Origin: Mucilaginibacter sp.
GTDB taxonomy: Bacteria; Bacteroidota; Bacteroidia; Sphingobacteriales; Sphingobacteriaceae
Assembly (NCBI GenBank): GCA_019235595.1
Contig: JAFAKI010000066.1
Location: 1 to 5,870 of the forward strand
Reading direction: 5' to 3'
Length of the DNA: 5,870 nucleotides
Both the position numbers and the translations under genes were made by a program. Of this stretch, positions 1 through 5,414 are shown piece by piece (position 1 is the first letter of the stretch; every line of letters starts with the position of its first letter). A model generated the notes under the pieces. That model saw only the letters and a list, made by a program, of their open reading frames with translations, was not told where the DNA came from and did no database searches.

Positions 1-2
1 CC

Positions 3-746
3 TACTACCAAATACTTAACCCTGGCGACCCAACAAAACCGGTAGACTATCCAAGCACGATATCCTACGTGTACACCATCCGCACATTTGACGGAAAGTA
101 TGCTGTAACCGATACCGCTCTTAATCATGTTTATGGTGTGTTAGGTCACGTAGTGCCTAACGGTTTAATGCTTGCCATACGCAACAATTTGAAATACCTT
201 GGAGGCAAAATGCGTGTATTGGTTCCTTCGCACCTTGCTTATGGTAAAAGCGGTACCGGTATCGGAAGTATTACATTGTCAAACGGAAGAATTGCCGGTA
301 ATCAATGCCTGGATGTGACGGTTGAGTTGATAGCTAACCAGGGTAACTATGATCAGACGGTGATTAAGAGTTACATGGCCGCAAATAACCTTACCGGATA
401 TACCATGACCTCTGATAGTTTATGGTATAAAATTACTACACCGCCTACCGGGACAGTTAGTATCAACGATAATTCAACCATCACCTTGAATTATTCTATA
501 TACCTGATGAATAACACGAATCCTGATAATAATACTTATGCATCGACTAATACTTACACTATAACAGACATAAGTACAAATGTCCAGGGATTCATTGAAG
601 GCTTGAAATTGTTAGGAAAAGGAGGAGGAGCGATTTCAATCATTGTGCCATCCAAACTTGCTTACGGAACATCTGCGAGTGGTGGTATACCTGCAAATGG
701 TTGCTTGCGATGGGATATCAGTAATGTAACTGTTACTAATCAATAA
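3..746 (+). CDS. Tandem FKBP-type peptidyl-prolyl cis-trans isomerase-like protein (5' partial)
   Basis: The frame is open from base 3, so the gene enters from the left edge; a GTG at 69 is internal, because FKBP-like sequence precedes it (YYQILNPGDP). The 247 visible residues form two FKBP-like units. Unit 1 (about residues 1-110) has a VYTIRTFDGK strand, a VVPNGL turn and a VPSHLAYG segment, then ends in a VTVELI strand. Unit 2 (about 139-245) repeats this with LNYSIYL, VQGFIEGLKLLGKGG, VPSKLAYG and IPANGCLRWDI. FKBPs catalyse prolyl isomerisation and assist folding; Bacteroidetes members are often exported lipoproteins, but the N-terminus is outside the window, so export is a guess. The LAYG tyrosine is kept in both units. 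The position matching the pocket-floor Trp of FKBP12 is Leu in unit 1 and Phe in unit 2, and the Phe-Asp pair is not obvious in either, so catalysis may be weak or lost. The stop is TAA at 744-746, 2 bp from the stop of the convergent photolyase gene. Confidence 0.85.
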   Translation, partial: YYQILNPGDPTKPVDYPSTISYVYTIRTFDGKYAVTDTALNHVYGVLGHVVPNGLMLAIRNNLKYLGGKMRVLVPSHLAYGKSGTGIGSITLSNGRIAGNQCLDVTVELIANQGNYDQTVIKSYMAANNLTGYTMTSDSLWYKITTPPTGTVSINDNSTITLNYSIYLMNNTNPDNNTYASTNTYTITDISTNVQGFIEGLKLLGKGGGAISIIVPSKLAYGTSASGGIPANGCLRWDISNVTVTNQ

Positions 747-748
747 AA

Positions 749-2062
749 TTATTTAGCCAGCGCTTTCTTAAAAGCATTGAGGCAACGTTCACGGGCAAAT
801 GCGTGATCAATAATGGGTTTTGGATATTTGCTGAAATCAGCATACTCCGGAACCCATTTTTTTATGTATTCTAATTCAGGGTCAAATTTCTTCAATTGAG
901 AATCGGGGTTAAATATGCGGAAATAAGGAGCTGCGTCGGTACCGCATCCTGCCGCCCATTGCCAACCGCCCACATTGCTGGCCATTTCATAATCCAGCAG
1001 CTTTTGCGCAAAGTATTGTTCTCCCCAGCGCCAGTCAATCAGCAAGTCTTTAGTTAAAAAACTAGCTACTATCATCCGCACCCGGTTGTGCATGTAACCG
1101 GTGGCATTCAGTTCTCGCATACCTGCATCAACCAGCGGATAACCCGTTTCGCCATTGCACCAGGCCTTAAATTGTTGTTCATTATTTACCCATTGGATAC
1201 GGTCGTATTCTGGTTTGAAAGATTGGTTAGCAGTATAAGGGAAATGGTGTAAGATCATCATATAAAATTCCCGCCATATCAATTCATTCAGCCAGGTTTT
1301 ATCATGATATATGTTAGCTTTGCGCACCAGGTTACGGATACTGACAGTACCGAATCTCAAATGCAAACCGATACGCGAAGTGCCTTTTACCATAGCTGGG
1401 TAATTCCTCGTCTGCGCGTAGTCGGCTATAATATTTTCATATTCCTTATCCGGGAAATCCCTGTCACTTTTTTCAAAGCCCATTAATTTTAATGAAGGGA
1501 TAGCAAAACCGGAATGTTTGTAAAGATTATTTAGATAATTTTCTGTTGGGTATGATTTGACGTAAAAGTCATTCAGTTTTTGATACCATTTGTTTTTGTA
1601 GGGGGTATAAACAGTATAGGGCTCGCCATCTTGCTTAACGACTTCGCTTTTTTCAAAAATAACATGGTCTTTATAGGTCTTAAAATCGATGTGAAGTTTA
1701 TTTAATTTCTTTTCGATAGCCTCGTCGCGTTCTTTGGCGTATGGCTCATAATCATGATTGGCATAAACCGTTTCAATAGCATATTCCTTTAAAACATCCT
1801 CCCAGGCTTGCCCTGCACCATCATATTTTACCAGTAGTGCGCTTCCGTGCCTTTTTAACTCTTTATCCAGTTCCTCAATGGTTTGATGAATAAAAGTAAC
1901 ACGGGCATCGCCCCTATCCTGTAATTTATAAAGAATGGCACGATCAAAGATAAAAAGGCATAGTACGGGATTCTCTCCTTTTAAAGCATGGTATAAACCG
2001 GCATTGTCATGCAGGCGTAAATCGCGGCGAAACCAGAAGATATTGACCGGATATTTATCCAT
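749..2062 (-). CDS. phrB: Deoxyribodipyrimidine photolyase, class I CPD type
   Basis: This flavoenzyme uses blue/near-UV light to split cyclobutane pyrimidine dimers in DNA. The 437-residue protein is near the usual class I length (about 430-480). An N-terminal alpha/beta antenna domain (about 5-130) opens with WFRRDLRLHDN (10-20). The helical FAD domain (about 165-437) contains TSRIGLHLRFGT (228-239), WREF (263-266), GETGYPLVDAGMREL (304-318), MHNRVRM (324-330) and GTDAAPYFRIFNP (374-386). Aligned by eye to E. coli PhrB, the electron-transfer triad W306/W359/W382 is W291/W344/W367, the N5-contacting N378 is N363, lesion contacts E274/W277 are E260/W263, N341/R342 are N326/R327, and M345, typical of CPD rather than (6-4) enzymes, is M330. 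E. coli W338 is Tyr323. The antenna cofactor cannot be assigned. The ATG at 2062-2060 follows an AAAGGAAAT ribosome-binding site inside the end of the upstream TIGR01777 gene, and the two overlap by 8 bp, so translational coupling is likely. TAA stop at 751-749. Confidence 0.96.
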   Translation of the reverse strand: MDKYPVNIFWFRRDLRLHDNAGLYHALKGENPVLCLFIFDRAILYKLQDRGDARVTFIHQTIEELDKELKRHGSALLVKYDGAGQAWEDVLKEYAIETVYANHDYEPYAKERDEAIEKKLNKLHIDFKTYKDHVIFEKSEVVKQDGEPYTVYTPYKNKWYQKLNDFYVKSYPTENYLNNLYKHSGFAIPSLKLMGFEKSDRDFPDKEYENIIADYAQTRNYPAMVKGTSRIGLHLRFGTVSIRNLVRKANIYHDKTWLNELIWREFYMMILHHFPYTANQSFKPEYDRIQWVNNEQQFKAWCNGETGYPLVDAGMRELNATGYMHNRVRMIVASFLTKDLLIDWRWGEQYFAQKLLDYEMASNVGGWQWAAGCGTDAAPYFRIFNPDSQLKKFDPELEYIKKWVPEYADFSKYPKPIIDHAFARERCLNAFKKALAK

Positions 2063-2972
2063 AGATTTCCTTTAACGCCTCTGTTAGTTCCGGATACTTA
2101 AACACAAACCCGTCTTTCTCAATCTTTTCAGTTGAAACCCGCGTGCTTCCTAATACCAGGGTGCTCATTTCACCCAATAACAACTTAAATACAAATGCCG
2201 GCACTTTTATGGGCCATACTGGCCGGCGCAATTGTTTGGCCAAAGTTTTTGTGAATTGTTTGTTGGTGACGGGCTGTGGCGCAACCATATTATAAGCACC
2301 TGACAGGTTAATGTTTTCTATCGCATATAAATACATGCCTAACACATCTTGCCAATGTATCCAGGGGATCCACTGCCTGCCATTACCGGAGGCGGCCCCA
2401 ACCCAGAGTTTTATTGGCCTGGCCATCTGTGGGAGTGCGCCTTCATTTTTGCAGAGTACAACCCCTGTGCGGAATTTTAGTATTCGCAAACCTAATTCCT
2501 TGCCATTATCTACAGCGGCCTCCCACTCCAGGCAACATTGTGCCATAAAATCATTATTTGGAGGGCTATCCTCTGTCAGCACTTCATCGCCACGATCGCT
2601 ATAATAACCTATTGCCGATGCAGATATGATCGTATTTATCTGGTTGGGTTTGCTTTTTATAAGTTCATAGATCAGTTCAATGGATTTGGTTCGGCTGTCA
2701 ATTATTTCTTTTTTGCGTTTATCAGTCCAACGTTTTGCTGCTATGTTTTCACCCGCTAAATGTATTATCGTGTCCACACTTTCGAGGCAACGGTCGTCAA
2801 TATAACCTTTGTACACATCCCACAGGTAAGTTGTCACTTTGGGGTTATTGCCTGACTTTCGGTTGAGATGACTTACGCTGTACCCGCAATTTAATAGCTC
2901 TTCAGTAAGTAATTTGCCTATAAGGCCCGTGCCGCCTGTAATAAGAATGTGTTTGTTGTTTGATACGCTCAT
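2055..2972 (-). CDS. TIGR01777 family (YfcH-like) SDR epimerase/oxidoreductase
   Basis: An extended short-chain dehydrogenase/reductase-fold protein of 305 residues, the usual length for TIGR01777/YfcH. The N-terminal Rossmann fold has the dinucleotide motif GGTGLIG (13-19) after an ILIT strand. Family signatures follow: HLAGENIAAKRW (71-82), SASAIGYYSDRGDE (117-130; many relatives have GDRGDE), FRTGVVL (167-173) and WIPWIHWQDV (201-210). The C-terminal DUF1731 region is about 255-302. The family is probably a cytosolic nucleotide-sugar-epimerase-like or NAD(P)-dependent enzyme, but its substrate is not established; it is fused to or near cell-division and light-related genes in various bacteria. 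The start is ATG at 2972-2970; no clear ribosome-binding site is visible, as is common in Bacteroidetes. It lies 31 bp after the upstream SDR gene and its TAA stop (2057-2055) overlaps the photolyase start, so the pair is probably co-transcribed and translationally linked. Confidence 0.92.
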   Translation of the reverse strand: MSVSNNKHILITGGTGLIGKLLTEELLNCGYSVSHLNRKSGNNPKVTTYLWDVYKGYIDDRCLESVDTIIHLAGENIAAKRWTDKRKKEIIDSRTKSIELIYELIKSKPNQINTIISASAIGYYSDRGDEVLTEDSPPNNDFMAQCCLEWEAAVDNGKELGLRILKFRTGVVLCKNEGALPQMARPIKLWVGAASGNGRQWIPWIHWQDVLGMYLYAIENINLSGAYNMVAPQPVTNKQFTKTLAKQLRRPVWPIKVPAFVFKLLLGEMSTLVLGSTRVSTEKIEKDGFVFKYPELTEALKEIYG

Positions 2973-3003
2973 AGATGTTTAGGGAAAAATACTTAAAAAT
3001 CGG

Positions 3004-3930
3004 TTAGTTGGATTTTAGCAGGGGCATATTCTTTAAATTTCTGACACCTGATGCCTCATAGGCAGATTTTACCGATTGTTTAAAAGTGAGGCAGGATACG
3101 GAGATTGCCTCCCTGATGGAATTTTCGCGGCATAAGCAGTCTTGTTTAAGGCTCTCTATCAAGCGTTGCGCCTCCGGGTAACTTACTGGAGTCAGGTTAT
3201 TAAGCAAACTGGAGGTAAGATGAGTGGTTAAGAAGGGTAAAATGACTATCCCCGGTTTGACGGTTTTATGTATGGCGATATAGATCAGCATCATTTGTTT
3301 AAATGTCAATACATCCGGGCCGCCGATATCAAATTTCCGGTTATAAGTTTTTTCGTTTAACAGGCAGGCATTGATGTATTGTAGCACGTCGACAACCGCT
3401 ATAGGCTGAACACGCGTTTTTATCCAGGCCCGCGGAATTACTACCGGTGTTTTTGAAACCAGGATATTAAACATTTCCCAGGCGGCGCTACCAGGACCAA
3501 TGATCATGGAGGTATTTAAAACAGTCAATGCGGGTTTACCGCTACGTAAAATATTCTCCACGTTAAGACGTGCATCGCGACTAATCTTATCAGTTATGTC
3601 ACTCAGGGTAATTGTCTGCCTGCAATTGGTTGATGCAATTACATCCATGAAATTTTGAGCGGATAACGCGGCGAGTGCTGCAAATTCCGAAGTTTGGGTA
3701 AAGGTATTGATAAGGTAACAGGCCGCATCAATATCTTCGGGTAATGGGTCGATACTTTGACGGCGCAACAGATCGCCCCTCAATACGGTCACATCGTAAG
3801 CATGAGGGTGATTGTTGGTGAAATGATTTTTGTCACGCACAAGGCAAACCACATGGTGCCCCTTTTCAAGCAGTATAGGGATCAGATGTGTGCCGATATA
3901 GCTGTTAGCGCCTGCAAGTAACACCTTCAT
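3004..3930 (-). CDS. Atypical NAD(P)-binding SDR (NmrA-like) protein
   Basis: A Rossmann-fold protein of the atypical SDR/NmrA-like type, 308 residues from the chosen start. It begins MKVLLAGANSYIG, a nucleotide-binding loop in which the central glycine of GxxGxxG is Ser10. It then shows an LVRD segment (30-33), RGDLL (51-55), LNTSMIIGPGSAAWEM (138-153), RVQPIAVVDVLQYI (173-186), FDIGGPDVLTF (200-210) and LTPVSYPEAQRLIESL (246-261). The usual SDR catalytic YxxxK pair is not visible; the equivalent helix reads ARLNVENIL, as in NmrA-like relatives thought to be sensors or enzymes of unknown substrate. Longer relatives carry a C-terminal DUF2867 domain, absent here. I chose ATG at 3930-3928 because the Rossmann strand starts right there. 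The open frame extends to a TTG at 3996, but the 22 added residues (MRFLRTNPKSQKTPCAFYCC...) look unlike a domain. It lies about 66 bp after the Dabb gene and 31 bp before the TIGR01777 gene. Substrate unknown. Confidence 0.88.
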   Translation of the reverse strand: MKVLLAGANSYIGTHLIPILLEKGHHVVCLVRDKNHFTNNHPHAYDVTVLRGDLLRRQSIDPLPEDIDAACYLINTFTQTSEFAALAALSAQNFMDVIASTNCRQTITLSDITDKISRDARLNVENILRSGKPALTVLNTSMIIGPGSAAWEMFNILVSKTPVVIPRAWIKTRVQPIAVVDVLQYINACLLNEKTYNRKFDIGGPDVLTFKQMMLIYIAIHKTVKPGIVILPFLTTHLTSSLLNNLTPVSYPEAQRLIESLKQDCLCRENSIREAISVSCLTFKQSVKSAYEASGVRNLKNMPLLKSN

Positions 3931-3996
3931 GCTAATGCAACAATAAAATGCGCAAGGTGTTTTTTGTGATTTTGGATTTGTACGTAAAAACCGCAA

Positions 3997-4308
3997 TCAC
4001 GTATTTATACTGTCCGATACCACCACTTTTGAGCACAAAGGCTTCGCATATTGCTCGGCAAAAATAACGTGTACAGGATCATGCTGGTAGGCTTCTTCCG
4101 CTTCCAGGTCATCAAACAGCAATAATAATGATACATCGTAAGAGCGGTCGATCACATCGCGGTTGGTATCAGCAGGGACACCGATGTGCATATCGCGGAT
4201 ATGTGTAATTGGGATCAAAGTTTCGAGGCCCTCAATGAGTTTTGCTTTGCCCTCTTTATTTTTTAGCCAGAAATGTACGTGATGAACGAAGGTATTGTGC
4301 AGGAACAT
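3997..4308 (-). CDS. Dabb (stress-responsive alpha/beta barrel) domain protein
   Basis: A single-domain protein of 103 residues, the normal size for the Dabb family of dimeric ferredoxin-like alpha+beta barrels. Visible features are the first strand HHVHFWLK (9-16) after a short N-terminus, the helix EGKAKLIEGLETLIPI (19-34), the strand and turn MHIGVPADT (40-48), the strand SYDVSLLLLFDD (56-67), and the conserved block AYQHDPVHVIFAEQYAKPL (73-91) with His76 and His80. Dabb proteins are small cytosolic proteins linked to stress responses in plants and bacteria; a few relatives catalyse cyclisations, but most bacterial members have no assigned reaction, so no substrate is proposed. ATG at 4308-4306 is the only plausible start; no strong ribosome-binding site is seen. 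It sits 93 bp after the HAD gene, across a dyad-symmetric region, and could begin its own transcript. TGA stop at 3999-3997. Confidence 0.85.
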   Translation of the reverse strand: MFLHNTFVHHVHFWLKNKEGKAKLIEGLETLIPITHIRDMHIGVPADTNRDVIDRSYDVSLLLLFDDLEAEEAYQHDPVHVIFAEQYAKPLCSKVVVSDSINT

Positions 4309-4349
4309 CGTGTTGATTTTTAATGCTGAAATATGGGAATAAATTGCCT

Positions 4350-4384
4350 AAGATTTGACTGCTTTTAAAAAGTTATCAAATCTT
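4350..4384. repeat. 35-bp interrupted dyad between the HAD and Dabb genes
   Basis: Perfect 9-bp arms AAGATTTGA (4350-4358) and TCAAATCTT (4376-4384) share one centre, base 4367, with an inner palindrome CTTTTAAAAAG (4362-4372); three unpaired positions on each side separate them. It lies in the 93-bp gap downstream of the HAD stop and upstream of the Dabb start. As RNA on the minus strand it could fold as a terminator-like hairpin, but no U-run follows, and the arms are AT-rich. It may be a protein-binding operator for the Dabb gene, a weak HAD terminator, or chance in AT-rich DNA. Confidence 0.45.
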
Positions 4385-4401
4385 TTACAGTTATGGGAAG
4401 T

Positions 4402-5154
4402 TTACGCCGATTCCCGCTCTTCCTCTTCATTAAATAGTGCAGCCAGATCCGAGGGCTTGAGGGTAGTATAGTCGTCTATCACCAGGTTAACCGGGTACAA
4501 ATCACTGGCGGGATGCCCGGTGGTAATCCCTACAACCTTCATGCCTGCAGCATTAGCCGCTTTTATTCCTGCCAACGAATCTTCGAATACCACGCATCTT
4601 TCAGGGGGAACATCGAGCAATTCAGCTGCCTTTAAAAATATCTGAGGATCGGGTTTGGGCCTGATCACCATTGACGAGTTGACGATCTCATTAAAATCAT
4701 CGCGGATAGGTACTTTATTTAAGATAAAATCGATGTCTTCCACCGTCGCTGAGGTAGCCATAGCCATTTTTACGCCATTGCTTTTTAATTCCGCAAGAAA
4801 ATTTTCGAGGCCTTTGATTGCAACCAAATGCGGCGCATATTCCTGCCTGTAGAACTCTTCTTTTTCACGAAGCAATTCTTTCAGGGATGCTTCATCATGG
4901 TCTGCCCCGAAAATCCTTTTGAGCGTTTCCATAATCGGCACTCCGCTTATTTCGGTATAGTATGTTTGCCTGCTTAATTCTTCTTTATGATATTTTCTGA
5001 AAAGCGCCTGCCAGGATATAAAGTGGAATGGCGTATTATCGATCAGGGTGCCATCCATATCAAAAATGGCCGCCCATGAGGCTTTTGTTTCGGTCCCATT
5101 TAAAGCCCTCTCCCCTGAAGAGGGTTGGGTGAGGCTTTTTTCTTTAAACTCCAA
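4402..5154 (-). CDS. HAD-superfamily hydrolase, beta-phosphoglucomutase-like, with repeat-derived N-terminus
   Basis: A cytosolic haloacid-dehalogenase-fold phosphatase or phosphomutase of the beta-phosphoglucomutase-like subfamily. Motif I is FDMDGT (31-36; nucleophile Asp32, acid/base Asp34), followed by an alpha-helical C1 cap (about 45-110) including EISGVPIMETL. Motif II is in MATSA (Thr134), motif III is Lys167 in RPKPDP, and motif IV is FEDSLAGI (190-197; Glu191, Asp192). All catalytic residues are present, so activity is likely; the substrate (hexose phosphate or another small phosphate ester) cannot be read from sequence. The N-terminus is odd: residues about 3-19 (EKSLTQPSSGERALN region) are encoded by a palindromic repeat, giving some 25 residues before the first strand where relatives usually have only a few. 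No ATG exists in frame before Met33. TTG at 5154-5152, two codons after a TAG, is the only usual start codon available. An ATG at 5185-5183 is one frame off, and removal of one T in the run at 5153-5155 would join it to this frame. TAA stop at 4404-4402. Confidence 0.88.
   Translation of the reverse strand: MEFKEKSLTQPSSGERALNGTETKASWAAIFDMDGTLIDNTPFHFISWQALFRKYHKEELSRQTYYTEISGVPIMETLKRIFGADHDEASLKELLREKEEFYRQEYAPHLVAIKGLENFLAELKSNGVKMAMATSATVEDIDFILNKVPIRDDFNEIVNSSMVIRPKPDPQIFLKAAELLDVPPERCVVFEDSLAGIKAANAAGMKVVGITTGHPASDLYPVNLVIDDYTTLKPSDLAALFNEEEERESA
5099..5148. repeat. Palindromic interspersed-type repeat inside the HAD reading frame
   Basis: The element is bounded by inverted 7-mers TTTAAAG (5099-5105) and CTTTAAA (5142-5148). 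Within it, AAAGCC (5102-5107) pairs with GGCTTT (5133-5138), and CCCTCT (5106-5111) pairs with AGAGGG (5119-5124) around a 7-base loop, followed by TTGGGTGAGG. From memory, sequences of the form CCCTCTCC...GAGAGGGTTGGGTGAGG recur across Bacteroidetes genomes, mostly between genes. Here it lies within the HAD frame without introducing a stop in that frame. A 10-bp segment TGAGGCTTTT also occurs at both 5077-5086 and 5130-5139, possibly marking a longer unit. Copy number in this genome cannot be seen from the window. Confidence 0.7.
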
Positions 5155-5367
5155 AGTCTATCTTTTCTAAGATACCACGTTGCATTTTTGATGCTTTCGG
5201 TGGTAGCTGTGATGAATTTATTATGAATAATTTATGGGGTAAAATTAGGATATCCGGTTTAATAAAATGTCATAATTAGTGATAAATAAAGGCGCTTTTT
5301 TAAAGCTGATAATGTTTACCTGGTGTCAAATAATTTGCGGTTATTAGGTTAAAATCGTAATTTATTG

Positions 5368-5375
5368 CAAATTTG
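5368..5375 (+). promoter_or_regulatory. Weak candidate -7 element for the cry-DASH gene
   Basis: CAAATTTG differs by one base from the Bacteroidetes -7 consensus TAnnTTTG and lies 39 bp before the ATG at 5415, which would give a leader of about 30 nt. The expected -33 TTTG is not clear: the bases near 5344-5347 read TTAG. This is only a candidate. Confidence 0.2.
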
Positions 5376-5403
5376 GGGGTTAGATAGTCCCGCATAACCG
5401 ACA

Positions 5404-5411
5404 GGGGAGGT
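5404..5411 (+). promoter_or_regulatory. Strong Shine-Dalgarno sequence of the cry-DASH gene
   Basis: GGGGAGGT lies 3 nt upstream of the ATG at 5415, with GGAGG 4 nt upstream. It is the best match to the anti-Shine-Dalgarno sequence in the window and stands out because most genes here have a weak or absent site. It fixes the start codon. Confidence 0.75.
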
Positions 5412-5414
5412 ACA

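Larger units (their letters stand above)
5155..5414. other. Divergent intergenic region between the HAD and cry-DASH genes
   Basis: This AT-rich 260-bp stretch separates the leftward HAD gene from the rightward cryptochrome gene and should carry promoters for both. No coding frame is convincing. A broken inverted repeat, TACCAC (5173-5178) with GTGGTA (5200-5205), encloses GCAT/ATGC (5182-5185 and 5191-5194) around a TTTTG loop; it could fold in the HAD leader RNA. A second inverted pair, CGGTTAT (5338-5344) and ATAACCG (5394-5400), brackets the likely cryptochrome promoter and leader. I see no clear riboswitch or strong terminator. Confidence 0.6.

Noticed and set aside
720..775. Palindromic GTAACTGTTAC and a GCTTT/AAAGC hairpin near the convergent stops as a bidirectional terminator
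   Set aside because: Stems are only 5 bp, both lie in coding sequence, and neither is followed by a T-run in the appropriate direction.
1304..1486. Open frame of 60 codons on the + strand
   Set aside because: It lies entirely antisense to the well-supported photolyase gene and its translation resembles no protein family.
2311..2759. Two overlapping + strand open frames
   Set aside because: Both are antisense to the TIGR01777 gene; the compositions are shadow-like, with no domain motif or ribosome-binding site.
2973..3003. TATTTTTC on the minus strand as a promoter for the TIGR01777 gene
   Set aside because: It lacks the final G of the TAnnTTTG consensus and has no upstream TTTG; the 31-bp gap fits read-through from the gene before it.
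3931..3996. TTG-initiated N-terminal extension of the SDR gene
   Set aside because: The 22 extra residues precede a Rossmann strand that normally begins at the N-terminus, and an ATG sits exactly there.
4655..4852. Open frame of 65 codons on the + strand
   Set aside because: It is antisense to the HAD catalytic region with no recognisable protein feature.
5287..5306. AAAG-GCG-CTTT hairpin followed by T residues as a + strand terminator
   Set aside because: The stem is just 4 bp and no + strand gene lies upstream in this region to terminate.
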